Shown piece after piece: positions 13,154 through 24,751 of a stretch of 64,000 nucleotides of DNA. The translations under genes were made by a program, and so were the position numbers. Source of the stretch: Pseudisothecium myosuroides (taxonomy: Eukaryota; Streptophyta; Bryopsida; Hypnales; Lembophyllaceae); contig OX637289.1 of NCBI GenBank assembly GCA_951799445.1, forward strand, positions 6,291,321-6,355,320. Reading direction: 5' to 3'. How positions within the stretch are numbered: position 1 is the first letter of the stretch; each line of letters opens with the position of its first letter. The notes under the pieces were generated by a model, which ran no database searches, had not been told where the DNA came from, and worked only from the letters and a program-made list of their open reading frames with translations.

Positions 13154-13394
13154 CCTCTGAGCGTCCAACGCAAGTTTACTAAAATCCACACCCTTTGGAA
13201 TTCATTCCAATCAAATTATCACCCAAAAAGAGGTCTATGTAAATTGACCATACCAATTGGTAGTTAAGATAGGCCCGAAGCTCCATGGAAAGGGACATGT
13301 CCTTTGACCGTGCTGTTGAAAAGATTATAATAGTCAAAGAAGGGAATCTTTATATTTCAAGAGACATGATCTCGTCACTGGGGCACTCAAGGGA
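13154..13394. mobile_element. Short TTAA-flanked element (241 bp)
   Basis: Bounded by TTAA at 13150-13153 and 13395-13398. The ends are CTCTGAGCGTCC and GGGCACTCAAGGGA, imperfect inverted repeats. The interior is homologous to 24508-24747 in the same orientation, sharing AAAATTATAATAGTCAAAG-type sequence. The near-identical lengths, 241 and 240 bp, indicate a MITE-like family. Confidence 0.72.
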
Positions 13395-13940
13395 TTAAAT
13401 TGTGCATCCTGAAAATGTAAGGACTTTGGAGTTTGGAATATGCAAATTTATAAACATTATTTGATGTTTTTTACTTTTTTTTTGAATGACTAGAATATTG
13501 ACCATAATTCTTTTTATTTGTAATTTATTTTGTATGTTTTATGTATTTCATAAGAGAACCACAAGTATTGGACCAAGTGCAACAAATGATAGAAGATTGG
13601 TGAATGGTGTTTCATGCAATGCCCCCAAATAATATGCAATCCACAAGGCTTAGTTGAAAGGTTGCCTAGTAATTTTCAACAAGAATAAACTCTTTTGAAC
13701 AATTAACCCAATAAGGTTTGCACTTGCAAGATCTTCTCCAACTCTACACTGGCATCCTTGGTCTTCAAGAGGTCTAGAACCTTTGTCATGGTCATCATGT
13801 CATTAGTTGGGTGTAGATTGCTGAGTAGGAGTGCAAGCAATTGGTTCCGTCGCTATGTCTTTGTTCTAGCTAAAGTCGAAGACACTGTTTGCATCTTGTG
13901 GTGGTAGAGTTGGTCTTGAAATCGCCATTGAGGCCGATAT

Positions 13941-14237
13941 GGTCAATTTCATTAAAATGACAATATTCCTTGACTTTTGGCACTTTTAACAGTTCAGAAC
14001 GGCTGGTCTAAAATGTATACTAGTTTTATATTTTTGAAATCTACAGTTGTCCTAGATATCTGAAATCTATATAAACCATAGATTTTAAGAATGGCTGGTC
14101 TGAAATCTATATAGTTCTTAGATGTGTGAAATCTATAGTAGCCTTAGATGTTTGAAATCTACATCCATTCTAGATGTTCAGAGCGGACGGTCTGAAAAAA
14201 TGGCACCATGAACATCGCCATTTTAATGAAATTGGCC
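13941..14237. mobile_element. MITE-like inverted-repeat unit with internal 26-bp minisatellite
   Basis: The arms are GGTCAATTTCATTAAAATG at the left and its near complement at 14219-14237. Between them, units beginning TGAAATCTA start at 14035, 14061, 14101, 14127 and 14153, a 26-bp period with one longer unit. The phrase GGCTGGTCT or GGACGGTCT recurs three times. No target duplication was established. Confidence 0.55.
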
Positions 14238-14897
14238 ATCGATGCAGTTTCAATTTGATTGATTGAACGTCGCACCCTCAGTGATGGTCTATTTTGACGT
14301 CTTCGTGAGGTTTTTCCAACCTCGGTATTTTCATTCTAAGCTTTGGTGGATGCTGGAAACTCCTCAGCGACTCATGTTGTCTAGGAAGACATGTATTGTC
14401 CAAATCATCATCCTCTTTGCATTCCTGAGTCTTAATCTGAACAGGTGGCTGGTTCTTAGGAGCACTTTCAACAGTTCCAAGTCCTCTCTCTGGAAAAGTC
14501 AAAACACCTTTAGGTATTGAACCATTTTTTGGACGTGTAATGTATGTATTTTCTTTGACCGTTTGTGAATGTTTCTAACTCTACCTTTGAGTCAGAAAGT
14601 TACATATGAGCTCTAGTAACTTTTAAATGGAGATTTACTCATGGGTGTGTAAATCCTAGTCAAGTGTTCACCTTCCAAGCAATGGACACTTTTTGTTATT
14701 GTTAATCCTTTAAAATTCAACTACTTTTAAGAAACACTGATTGTTAAATGGTTAGAATGTTATGGTGAAATCAAATTATGAAGAGAAAACAAAACCTAAT
14801 CTAAACTAGAATTGTTTCTAGGCAAAGTGATAGAATATAACTTCTCCTTTCTAGAATGGTAAAGAAAGTTAGATTCCGAGATTCCTAACAAAAGTTA
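14238..14897. other. No gene supported
   Basis: Overlapping plus and minus frames at 14263-14520 have no motif and are mutual shadows. The rest is AT-rich without clear structure. Confidence 0.35.
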
Positions 14898-14901
14898 TTA
14901 A

Positions 14902-15822
14902 CCCCTAAAGGACCAACATACCTTTTTTGGCAACATAGATATTTTGGGCAGGTACGTGTGACTGGAGATTTGCATATTTTGGGCTGAAATTTTCATAGAA
15001 GGTGGGGACAAGGAATATCTTTCATAAGCACCAAATTTCATGACATTTGGAAATACGAGTCAAAAGTTATGGCCAAATATGTTGTTTGTTGGTCAACTCG
15101 AGCAGTTCGGGCAGATAAAAAAAAATCACTTTTTCAAAATAAAAATTTGAAATTGGTTTATTAGATTTATATATACGTGGAAAGCTTTAAATCATTCCAT
15201 TCTGATCAATGAGTCAAACATTATGAGGATTTTTAGTTTGTGGGCAGTTATGGATTGTCTACTCTAAAATAAACTTTGAAGCCGTTTATTTCACTCAATT
15301 TTCAATATTTTTCAAAAAAAATAAAATTGTAGGATGTAGATTGTTTATTACAACATTGCAACCATTGGAATTGGCATTTTCAATTCCATAATTAACTTCT
15401 TAACAATTTAGTGTTTTGAACCATTCTCTACTTCTTTCTACTTACTATTTTTTTCATATATGTTGTACAATTCCAAATAATCTGAAAATTTTCAAGTATG
15501 TAGCCAACTTGCCTTGAAGAATGAATCCAAAGAAGCACAACCATTTTGGAAATTTTTCATAATAATCTGACCTTGTGAAGTGCAGCTGCCCGATTTTTTG
15601 CAGGGCCAAAAAAAGGACTTTTGCCACTTCAAATGCTAATATCTTCCAATCTACACGATGGAAATTTCTGAAATTTTTTCCACATATTTTCAAACCAGAA
15701 TACTACAAGATCCTACGGTTACATGTGTGCAAAAATGAAATTTTCCAAAAATTTGGTACTTGTACTAGAAGTGGCAGTTTTGGAGCATTTTTGGTGAAAA
15801 CATAGTCAAGGAACTTTAGGGA
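14902..15822 (+). mobile_element. TTAA-flanked non-autonomous transposon, subfamily 2 (921 bp)
   Basis: The left end is CCCCTAAAGGACC and the right end is GAACTTTAGGGA, with TTAA at 14898-14901 and 15823-15826. The interior has GGGCAGGTACGTGTGACTGG near the left end. Related copies lie at 47359-48276 (inverted), 24752-25020 (truncated) and in 57935-59907. A 76-codon open frame at 15575-15805 recurs in the truncated copy but shows no protein features. Confidence 0.78.
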
Positions 15823-16304
15823 TTAAAGAACAAATTTAGGCACCTAACTTATATTAAAAACTTCATCCACTAATCTAAAATAGCAAATCAACTCGAAATA
15901 GTTCCAAGCTTTAGAGGTAGATTATTACCGTACCTTACTAGCAGCTTCGGCACCCAACTGCCTAATAATTGATTAAAGTGAAAAAACAAGGTTAGGCGGG
16001 CTTAAAATTTAATATTAAAAATTTTAGCATTAATTTTAAAAAACATTACATAATTTAGGCATTCATTCAAATTAGACTACCGTATTGTTGATAAACTGCC
16101 ACTATGTAATTAATTTCATCGTCATAGCCGTCATTTCCCATTCTCCATGAAAGTGACATTATTTAAGAAAATGGAGGCCACTTCTAAGTTATTAATGCCC
16201 TAATGCTTCACAAATTTGTTAATCAGTTTCATTTAGTCTTTCATATCATATAGAGGTTACCAATACTTTTGTTTTTGTGAGTTTGTGTCTCAATAGAGTG
16301 GAAA

Positions 16305-18356
16305 ATGGCAAAAGACTTTACAATGTATGTTTACACCAATTGACAAAGCAGAGCAAGAAATATGTGTGGAGCGTGTGTTTGCAAGTTTGGGCGCAAAGTT
16401 GGAGTTGGAGAAAGAAGTGGAGAAGGAGGTTGTGAAGAAGCCGGTTGGGAGACCAAGAAAACAACTTGAAGTTGTTTTGCTTACACCAAAGCAAGAGAAG
16501 GATGAAAGAGCTCATCAAAGAAAGTTAAGGTTAGAAGAAATTACACAAATTGGTTTTTGCCTTCTCTTTGGGGACCTATTTATGCTGCTATGAAGCAACA
16601 TAAAAATTGTACTTTTACTTTGCATTATTTGCAAACAAAGTACAAAGTTCCAGGAGAGATTAGAAGTGTCTATGACAAGTTTTCTAGAGGCTCTCTATGG
16701 GATTGGTTTACTCCTACAAGAGAGTTAAGAGAAGGAGTTGAAAGAAAAATCTTCAATGAGACATGTTCTTTACTGAAGGTTCACAACATTCTTATCTGCT
16801 CTCAAAATTTTCGGAACTTGAAGAAGAAATTATCCAAATGCTTACGTCCTATAGAGAAGCTGGACAACCTCTATTTGCAGCAACAATTAGGACTGCAATT
16901 AGGACTTTGATTCGTAAAAGATAGCCTAATTTGCTATAAGAAGAGGCAACAACATCATTCAAAGTGAGTTTAGCTTGGACATGTGAATTTGTTCGTTGCA
17001 ACTTGAATTGGAGTTATAGAGTAGCTATAGGAGCTGCTAGGAAGCTACCAAATGATTGGGAAGAGCAGGGGCTAAAAATGACACAAAGAGCAGCTTACCT
17101 TGTAAAAGCACATTCTATACCCCCTAAGCTTTTTGTGAACACAGATCAAACAGGGAATCATTTAGTTCCTACAGGTGGAGCTTATACATGGGATGTGAAG
17201 GGATCAAAACATGTTTTTGTTCATGGAATTGAAGACAAGAGGCAAATTACCATTTCCGTATCCTCATCAACAGCTGGAAATCTCTTACCATTCCAAATTG
17301 TATTTACAGAATTAACACAAAGAAGTTTACCACCAAAAAATGTTGGAAGATTGGATTATGAGACAACAGGTTGGCAAATAATTTGCTCAAGCAATCATTG
17401 GTCTAATCTCACAACTTGTCAAGAATTTGTGGAGAAGATTTTACAACCCTACATACTTCAAACTATAGAGTAATTGCACATGGACAAATCAACCAAATTA
17501 ATTTGGTTGATAGATTGTTGGAGTGTGTCCAAATCAAAGGAGTTCATTTCATGGGTAAAGGAGAAACACCCTGAAATCCTTCTCATTTTTGTGCCTGCAA
17601 ATTGTACAAGTGTTTTACAACCAGCTGATGTTATTCTTCAAAGGCCTTTCAAACATGGATTTCGGCAAGAGTTTGACAACTATACATCAGGTGACATTGA
17701 CAAACAACTTGACAAAGAAGAAGCAAAAGATATCAAGGTAGATACAAAGATGTCTACTCTAAAGCCCTTCCTTTGTGGATGGCTTTTGAATGCATAGAGA
17801 CATGTCAACAAGGCACAAATGATTAAGGTAGGATGGATACAATGCGAATTACAAAAAGCATTCCAACAAGCAGTTCAAGTGAGTGCTATGGATGAACATA
17901 TGAAGACACCATTATTTCAAGAAGATCCTTCAGCAATTGAAGAAGAACAGAATGACAAAGAAGCTAACATAGACACAGATGAGACCATTGAAGATGTAAT
18001 GCAAAATTCCTTGAAAGTTGTTGCTAATATTGCATCATCAAATCAAAACAATTCTTTGCTCAAGAATAGAAGCTCCAAAAGGTATGTTCCTACCAAAGAA
18101 AATTTCTACTTTGTTAGTTTTTTCTTATTTATGTTTTTGTAGAAAAAAAATAAGTCTTAAGCAAATTGCATGAGCAAAACAAAATGAAAATTGACAAAAT
18201 TCTTACCTAAATTTTTTTAGAGGGCGACCGGCCAAGGTTCTAGCTCAAGTTCCAATAGCTGAGATTTTAGCATCAATTGCACTAGAAGATCAAGTACAAC
18301 GGAGAAAACGTGGCCGCCTTAAGAAGGTTCAATGCCAAGATGTGGTTAAACTCTAA
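16305..18356 (+). pseudogene. DDE-superfamily (pogo/Tigger-like) transposase, inactivated
   Basis: Frames at 16327-16593, 16557-16910, 16964-17473, 17474-17797 and 17819-18081 plus a last exon at 18221-18356 read as one transposase. The N-terminal part carries an AT-hook-like GRPRK. A helical region with LHYLQTKYKVPGE follows. The DDE catalytic core shows NTDQTG for the first aspartate, WLIDCWSV for the second and PADVILQRPFKHGFRQ for the third acidic position. A GT/AG intron at 18082-18220 joins SSKR to GRPAK, and the C terminus is basic (RRKRGRLKK) before a TAA at 18354-18356. Lesions include frameshifts near 16320, 16550 and 16770, stops near 16907-16940, a stop at about 17471, and TAG in place of an expected tryptophan near 17795. 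It is therefore inactive. Family placement is from motif reading. Confidence 0.85.
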
Positions 18357-18437
18357 ACTGCAATGCAGTGAACCATGGTGTGTGAATTCTTTCCCTCCTG
18401 CACTTTGATTTTTTCTTCTCTGCAAGTAAGCAAACAT

Positions 18438-19175
18438 GGGTGATTGCATGAAAAAATGGTACTGAAACTTTGTCACAAAGCGAGTGCGGAAGCTTCCTTT
18501 TGCTATAATTTTTGCAGCATGACTTGCATGAACTTGAAATTTTCATTGGAGATTCCTCTCTTGAGTTTAATGATATCTCATATTTTTCAATAATTTTCAA
18601 AAATCACTTTATATTTAAAAATCATTTAAACTAATATGTCACATTTTGAGTTTTAAGGGGTTTTAGTACTATGGAGTACCCAAATTTAATGATTTGGAGC
18701 TGAAATTTCTATGGTCTATTTCCATAGTAGGAAGTCATGTTCCTACTAAAGGGCATTAAAAAATATTATATTTTATGTCCTCTACGTCCATGCAAAGAAG
18801 GCTCCTTTGCACGCACAATTTTGAATGTTGAAGATGGTTTCAAGATAAATTTTTTTGGTGAAATCTCTTTAATATAAAGTCTTTACAAAAGTCCAATTTT
18901 TAGTTTCTTTGAAAATTGCTTTTCCTATTTTGTACAAATTAAAACGTCAAACTATGTATTTTCTTCAAAATTTCAGCTTACACTTTTTTGTGAATAACTT
19001 TTTACCTAGATTTTTTTTAGGTCTGAAATTTTGGTGATATGCTATTTATAGTATTATACTAATTACACTTATTTTATTTAAAAAAATTCATATGCAAAAA
19101 GTTTATAGTACTGGAAGTACTAGCCGAAAACAGCCAAAGTGGAACAAAAACAGCCAGTCATTCATGCAATCACCC
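18438..19175. mobile_element. GGGTGATTGC-family transposon (738 bp), 4-bp target duplication
   Basis: The ends are GGGTGATTGCATGAA and its exact complement TTCATGCAATCACCC. ACAT stands on both sides (18434-18437 and 19176-19179). It lies nested in the pogo-like element, 80 bp after the transposase stop. The interior is homologous to 11826-12569 and more distantly to 61589-62268. No transposase is encoded. Confidence 0.8.
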
Positions 19176-19359
19176 ACATCTATAGTTTTAGAAACAATAA
19201 ACATCATCATTCAAAGTCTAGAAATTTAAAATGGCAAACTAGATTCAATTCAACAATCACCTCTTTAATTCTCCTTGTCCACCATCCAGAGCCATCTAAC
19301 ATGCTGAAAAGCCATCTTCCCATCCCTGGCATATCTCCCTATCCCGTGCTATGCATCTA

Positions 19360-19600
19360 ACCCCTCTAGTCCCCTGTCCCTACATCCACCTTTTCCTCTC
19401 CCTGCCACCTTTCCTCTCCACCCTTCCCCTCTCTCCCTACCACCCTTCTCCCCTCTCTCTGATACCCCTCCACTCCCCTCAATCCCCTCCAACCCCTCCT
19501 CTTCCCCCCACAACCTCCCTAATCTTCCCTGTGACTCCCTCTTTTCCCTCTGCGACCTCCCCAATCCCTCTACGGCCTCTTTCACTCCTCACAGACAACA
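19360..19600. repeat. C/T-rich low-complexity tract
   Basis: About 240 bp of nearly pure pyrimidines on the plus strand with repeating CCCCTCT and CCCTCC words. Long frames on both strands here are low-complexity by-products. Confidence 0.7.
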
Positions 19601-20264
19601 CTGAGCGACCTTCCAACATCGACATACCTCAAGATCTGTCGCTTTTTACTGCTCTGAGAATGTTGATGAAGCTAATCTTCTTCTTGTTGCATTGCAGGTC
19701 CTCCTAAAGCAAGTGCAACTGCAACTCCTTTGACAAGCAAGCCTTCAATTCTTGAGCTTCAATTTCAAGACCACACACAACAAATACCAAGGTAGCTGCA
19801 TCAACAAGAACATCATCAGTACAGTCACTACAAAGAAGGAATTGCATCAACAAAAATAATCAATGAAGACTTACTACAATCTCTCTAGCTCCATACCATT
19901 TCCTTTAAGCTACCTTGCCGCAGTTGTAAGCAACACAGAGGAGAACCAAGCTCAGGAACTTGGTTCCAAAGAGAGAGAGAGATGAAGAAGCAGATCCCAA
20001 GTGCATTGTTATATTGGTATGCGAGTTGACTATTTTTGGATTACAAGTTGTTGTAGATATGTGCTAGTTTGCATGGTTGAGGGCTTCATGAGTTGCTTCT
20101 AATTTTGATTCTTGGAGCTATGTTATGCCAATGCATTGTCTACCATTATTGATTTATTTTTAACTTCAATGAGTCTCTCGTGATCCATACCAAGTTATTA
20201 ATAGGAAATGTTGTCAACAATTTCTATATCATGCTTGAATTTTTTTGACAATTTGATATTAGCA

Positions 20265-21390
20265 CTCGGGGGGGTCACACCCAATGCAGTAGAAAGTGTC
20301 GTGAGATAAAAAATAGAGTCAATTTAATTCGTGAAAGGAAAAATTTATACTTTTGGTAGATTTACCATAGCATTGGTAATATATCTTGGTCGACTTTATA
20401 AATAAAATAGGGTGGTGAGAAAAAACTATTTTTTTGTGAGCAGTAGAAAAAAATAGGGTGCCAAACATTGGATCCTCCAAAGAGTGCTGAGTAGGTTCAG
20501 TTTGAAAAGTAGTAGCTTTGATTGGTGGCTGTAATTGGTGTCCTGGATTTCAATTAAGCGCCTCTGGAGTTTGGACTAATGAGTATGCAAATGTGGCGGA
20601 TTATTGAGGATTCATAATGAGTTCTCAACAACTCAGAGTTAGTGTATGCTGGAATTTGCTTTTTTGTCCCTAGTGTAATGTAAGATAGGAGGTCCTGAAA
20701 TTGCTCATTTAAGAGCTGATATGTAATTTTGGAGAGGTGAAACGCCTCAAAATATTTTTCAGTGAATTTTCCTTCAAAGACAAGAGGAATTGGCATCTAA
20801 CCCAAGTCGTTTCATATTTTTTGGAACTTTCTAGAATTAGCATCTAACCCAAGTCGTTTCATATTTTTTGGAACTTTCTAGAATTAGTTACAAAATTTTG
20901 AAGTTGGAAAAAAGTGGTCATTTGTGGTCATCAAAAGCGACCACCTCGTGAAATGTGCATAGGTGGTACATTGAAGAAAGCAAAATGTACCTCTGAGTCA
21001 TGTTCGCTTTTAATGCCCGCTCCCTTTTACAGCCTCCTACCTTACCTCTACATTTTGATTTTCACCATGGCGCTTTGAATGATATTGTGTGATGCTTGCA
21101 ATTGTAGTTTGAATGCATTGGAATGCTTTTAGATCACATGTTTGCTTCTTCAATGTGTTCCCGGTCTTCTCAATATTTTGTAATTCTAAAATGTACAAAA
21201 AAATAGGGTGCCAAAAATTAGTCCCTTTAAGAATTTACAAAAAAAAATAGGGTGTTGAAAAATACACACCGGTAGCTTTTTTTCTACAAATAGGGAGGGG
21301 GAAAAAGATGGAAAGGAGATAAATACCCCCCCATTAAATACCCCGTTATCGCACGTGGTTACCAAACTTTTATGGGTGTGACCCCCCCGA
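20265..21390. mobile_element. Transposon with CGGGGGGGTCACACCC ends and 9-bp target duplication (1126 bp)
   Basis: The left end is CTCGGGGGGGTCACACCCA and the right end is TGGGTGTGACCCCCCCGA. ATATTAGCA flanks both sides exactly (20256-20264 and 21391-21399). A 9-bp duplication fits Mutator-like elements; an 8-bp reading would fit hAT. The words AAAAAATAGGGTG recur at 20448, 21200 and 21245. No transposase is seen, so it is non-autonomous. It is nested in the pogo-like element. Confidence 0.78.
20793..20886. repeat. Perfect 47-bp tandem duplication
   Basis: Two identical 47-bp units, starting at 20793 and 20840 with GCATCTAACCCAAG, stand head to tail inside the 1126-bp element. The perfect identity implies a recent slippage event compared with the diverged surroundings. 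Confidence 0.85.
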
Positions 21391-22240
21391 ATATTAGCAA
21401 CACTAAAGTCTACTTTATTTTTGCACTTACTGTTGAATTTTCAAAATTTCAGCACTTACTGTTGAATGTCCAAAATTTCAACACTTACTGTTGAATTCCA
21501 AAATTTCAGCACTTATTTAATTCTATTACATAGCATTTCAGCTGTAAAGCCCTATAATTATTTTAAAAATTAGGCAAAAAATTTAATAATTAATTTGTGC
21601 CAAAGCTGCTAGTAAAGTACGGTAGTTCTCCTAACTACTGAATTTTATAAGATTAATTCTAATTTTTACCTTATTGGATAATTTTCATCCAAAATTAGAC
21701 TCAAACTTCATCCAAGCCTTTATCCTTGAAAAATAAGTACTTTTAAAGGTAAAAGTGGATTTTGGAATCTTTAAAAAAAATATGGTTGATTCCAATTTTA
21801 AAAGATTCTTTAATGATTCTTTAAGTTTTAATTCTTAATTATTCCTTAATTAATCCTAATTCTAACTTATTGTTATCAGACTACTTCTACTTCTAACGTT
21901 TAAAGATAAAATGACTATTATTTTAATTTAAAATATTAATTTAATCTAATTTTCTAAATTCCTTTATAGATTTTTTTTAGTTTCATTTGGATGAAAATCC
22001 TAAATTCTCATCCAACTTTATGATTAAAGTTCAATTGTTGATAACCTCTTTGTTTTGTAGTTATTTTTTAAGTGTGATATGTTTTCGGAATCCTCTAAAA
22101 CTACCTATTGTTTCCAAAATTCTAATTTAAATTCTAAGAATCCAACCTAAAGACTAACCTCTAATTTCCTAATTCTATCTTTAATCTAAAAGCAAAAACA
22201 ATTCAAAGAGCAAAAGTAAGAAAAAGGAAAGCTAGCATAC

Positions 22241-22336
22241 CTCTGTATCAGCGATTGCAACTGTCCTGTCATTGCAGATCACCAACATGATAGTCTCGTG
22301 ATATCCATCGTCCTCCATCATGTGCGCTTCGTCCGC
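22241..22336 (-). other. Exon-like segment, 32 codons
   Basis: On the minus strand CCAAATAG precedes and GTATGC follows an open segment of 96 nt in phase 0. It reads ADEAHMMEDDGYHETIMLVI at its start and ends IADTE before the donor. It is richer in GC than its surroundings. It may be a relic exon or a first exon beginning at MMEDD, comparable in position to 47246-47308 and 54013-54075. No partner exon was found. Confidence 0.4.
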
Positions 22337-23507
22337 CTATTTGGTGAATATTTGGGAATTAGAATGTTTGAAAAATCTTCCTTTCTACATTCCCTCTAGC
22401 TAAATTCCTACAAAGATTAGTTAGTTATTAAGTATTTAATTTAATTTTTTAATTTTAAAAATTAGATTAAATACTTGGCGGTTTTAATTGGTTTGTGAAA
22501 CAAAGCCTTAAATAAAACAAACTTCAAGGTCCTATTTCCATTTGGCCTTGATGATTTATTCAATTTAAGAATTGATTTTAAATACTAGGATTATCCAATT
22601 CTAATAGATGTTCTAATGAATATTTAATTTTGTCTTGTTATTCATTAGATTATTAGTTTAATCGGATTATTCTAAGATATTTGTTGCCTTTTGTCTTTTC
22701 TTATTTGGCTTATTAGGCCTAATAAACTAAACTAAACCAAAATTTGGTCAACTAATACCAACAGGAATCCTAATTAATGACAAAAGATCAAATTCTTCAA
22801 TTGTAAAAAGAATAAAAACCAAGAATGATTCCAAAATGAATAGAAAAAAGAATAAAGCCAAAAGAATAATTTTCAAATGCATAGTGCATGAATAGGAACC
22901 CAAACAAAAATCCAACCAACAATTCCAAAACAAATAGTAAGATTCTATCTTAATAATTTTAATTCTTCATTCCGTCTTGGAGCCGTCAACTTCTTTCTTC
23001 TTATTCTCTCCTCTTCCTTAATTCAATTCATTCTTTACTTTGTTGTTCTTGTCCTCCACAAGGTGGTGTGCACCAACTCTTTCTTCCTTATTTCTCACCT
23101 TAATAGATTATGCTTGTAAGGTAATGTGTGACTTGCTTTTAGAGTTAGATGAGTTAAGATTTCTGATTTTTAGATCTGCAAGTTAATAATGATAAGCTAA
23201 GAATTCAATTAATGGAAGTTAAGTACCCTTACTTCCCAGGTTTTGAGTCAAGCATTGCCTGGACTCTCAGTTGATCGGACTTTTGAACCCTTAGTTGATC
23301 GGGCTGTCAGACCCTGACACGTAGAGGGGCGCCATTGGCTGCTGCGACCCCCGATATCCATTCCGACTCCCGATACCCGTCTGTTGGACCGGTACCCATA
23401 CGATAACCAGCTAGCCGAGGACTGGGATCCTCTTGGTGTCTACTGGCCTCGTTATGATATTGGCTGGTTTTGTTCTGATGTTGGTTGGTCCTTGTTTTGA
23501 TGTAATA
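22337..23507. other. No gene supported
   Basis: AT-rich. A minus-strand frame at 23307-23513 lies in a locally GC-richer stretch (23320-23460) without recognisable motifs. Confidence 0.4.
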
Positions 23508-23864
23508 CATCACAAAGTTTAGACCCTACGATTTGGCAACAATTATCGTGCGGTTATCGTTGTTTCATGGGTTCGTACCATAATCGCACTGACTCAGTGT
23601 ATTTTTACGCACTGAATCAGTGCGAAAATAATGAATATCAATAGCGTACGATTTATGTACTTTAACTATATGATTGCTGTGCAGTTTTGACACAACAATT
23701 GTATAGTTAAAGTACATAAACCGTACACTATTGATATTCATTGTTTTTACACTGATTCAGTGCGTAAAAATACACTGAGTCAGTGCGATTATGGTACGAA
23801 CCCATGAAACAACGATAACCGCACGATAATTGTTGCTAAATCGTAGGGTCTAAACTTTGTGATG
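23508..23864. mobile_element. Near-perfect palindromic (foldback) MITE, 357 bp
   Basis: Left arm begins CATCACAAAGTTTAGACC and the right arm ends in its complement GGTCTAAACTTTGTGATG. The arms match almost base for base for about 165 bp each, around a loop of about 30 bp near 23670-23700. TA stands outside both ends (23506-23507, 23865-23866), compatible with a Tc1/mariner-type target. No coding capacity. The high arm identity suggests a recent insertion. Confidence 0.82.
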
Positions 23865-23870
23865 TAACTG

Positions 23871-24503
23871 GTCCTTGGAGAAATCCTACAACTACTAACT
23901 AACTGATAATAAAAAGACCAAACTATCAAAGGAAAGAAATAAAGGGACTTTAACAAACAATAACTCTAATCTAGCTAAGCTCTAATTTTTATGGGTTTTG
24001 GGGATGGTTTTGTGAAACTGACTAAAATGAAGCAAATCTATCTAAGTTTTTTTGGGATTTTTGGGATTTTTCTCTATAGGAGAGGAAATTAACTAATTAT
24101 TTTAAGGCCTTAACTTTCAAATTAAACTATCAAAGACTAAACTATCAAACTAAACTATCAAGGATCAAGACTAAAGTTCATAACTTTGGCAATTAGCATA
24201 AAACAAGGCTACTTGAGCAAATTCAGGCGAAAAAAATGGGAGCCACTTGGTGTTGTTTTGGGCTTTAAATAGCCCAATAAGCCAAGGTTTTTTTTTTTCC
24301 AATAACCCTTTTCCCCTTCAAGATTCTTAAAGATAAAATATTTTTGAAGGTCAAAGCTTTGCCGTGCGGGGGCAACCCTAGACTAAACTTGTGTATAACA
24401 GTCTCAATTTGTTCCAAAAGTATTTAATCCTTAGCTAAGGTACACATGACAGTGTTTAAACCAAAAATCAAGGATTAAAATGTGTTCCAAAGTATCAAAG
24501 AGT
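23871..24503. other. No gene supported
   Basis: Contains short repeats of ACTAAACTATCAA (24125-24170) and one CAAAGCTTTGCCGT motif near 24352, a word that recurs many times at 49.4-49.7 and 55.2-55.7 kb. Confidence 0.4.
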
Positions 24504-24507
24504 TTAA

Positions 24508-24747
24508 CCCTTGAGTGCCCAGAGCGTGTTTACTAAAATCTTGACCCTTGTGAACTCAATCTAATCAAACCATCACCTAACACGAGATCTACATAAATTA
24601 ACCGTACCGATTAGAAGTGGAGACAAGCTTGGAGCTCAAGGGAAAAGGACACGTCCTTTGACTGTACTATTGAAAAAATTATAATAGTCAAAGAAGGGAA
24701 TCCCAAAGTTTGGAGCGACAAGATCTTGTCGCTGGGGCGCTCAAGGG
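24508..24747. mobile_element. Short TTAA-flanked element (240 bp)
   Basis: The ends are CCCTTGAGTGCCCAGAGCG and CTGGGGCGCTCAAGGG, a clear terminal inverted repeat. TTAA stands outside at 24504-24507 and 24748-24751. It is homologous in the same orientation to 13154-13394. The right-hand TTAA is shared with the next TTAA element, so one inserted at the edge of the other. Confidence 0.82.
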
Positions 24748-24751
24748 TTAA

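Larger units (their letters stand above)
15928..21622 (+). mobile_element. Decayed pogo/Tc1-type DNA transposon with nested insertions (5.7 kb)
   Basis: The ends form an inverted repeat of about 26 bp, CCGTACYTTACTAGCAGC then TTYGGCAC, at 15928-15953 and 21597-21622. TA stands directly outside both, matching the TA target of Tc1/mariner/pogo elements. The interior holds a degenerate DDE transposase on the plus strand (16305-18356). Two other transposons lie inside, at 18438-19175 and 20265-21390. Without them the element would be about 3.8 kb. The link between these ends and this transposase is inferred from position, the TA duplication and the lack of other candidate ends. Confidence 0.68.

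Noticed and set aside
15575..15805. 76-codon open frame conserved between two TTAA elements (also 24769-24999)
   Set aside because: Similarity follows the DNA homology of the elements, other copies (47359-48276, 57935-59907) do not keep the frame, and no protein motif is present.
19349..19707. Proline/serine-rich and glycine/glutamate-rich frames on opposite strands
   Set aside because: By-product of a pyrimidine-rich low-complexity tract.
23580..23800. CRISPR-like or riboswitch-like structure suggested by mirrored words
   Set aside because: It is a single long palindrome with transposon-like ends; there is no spacer-repeat pattern, and the host is a eukaryote.
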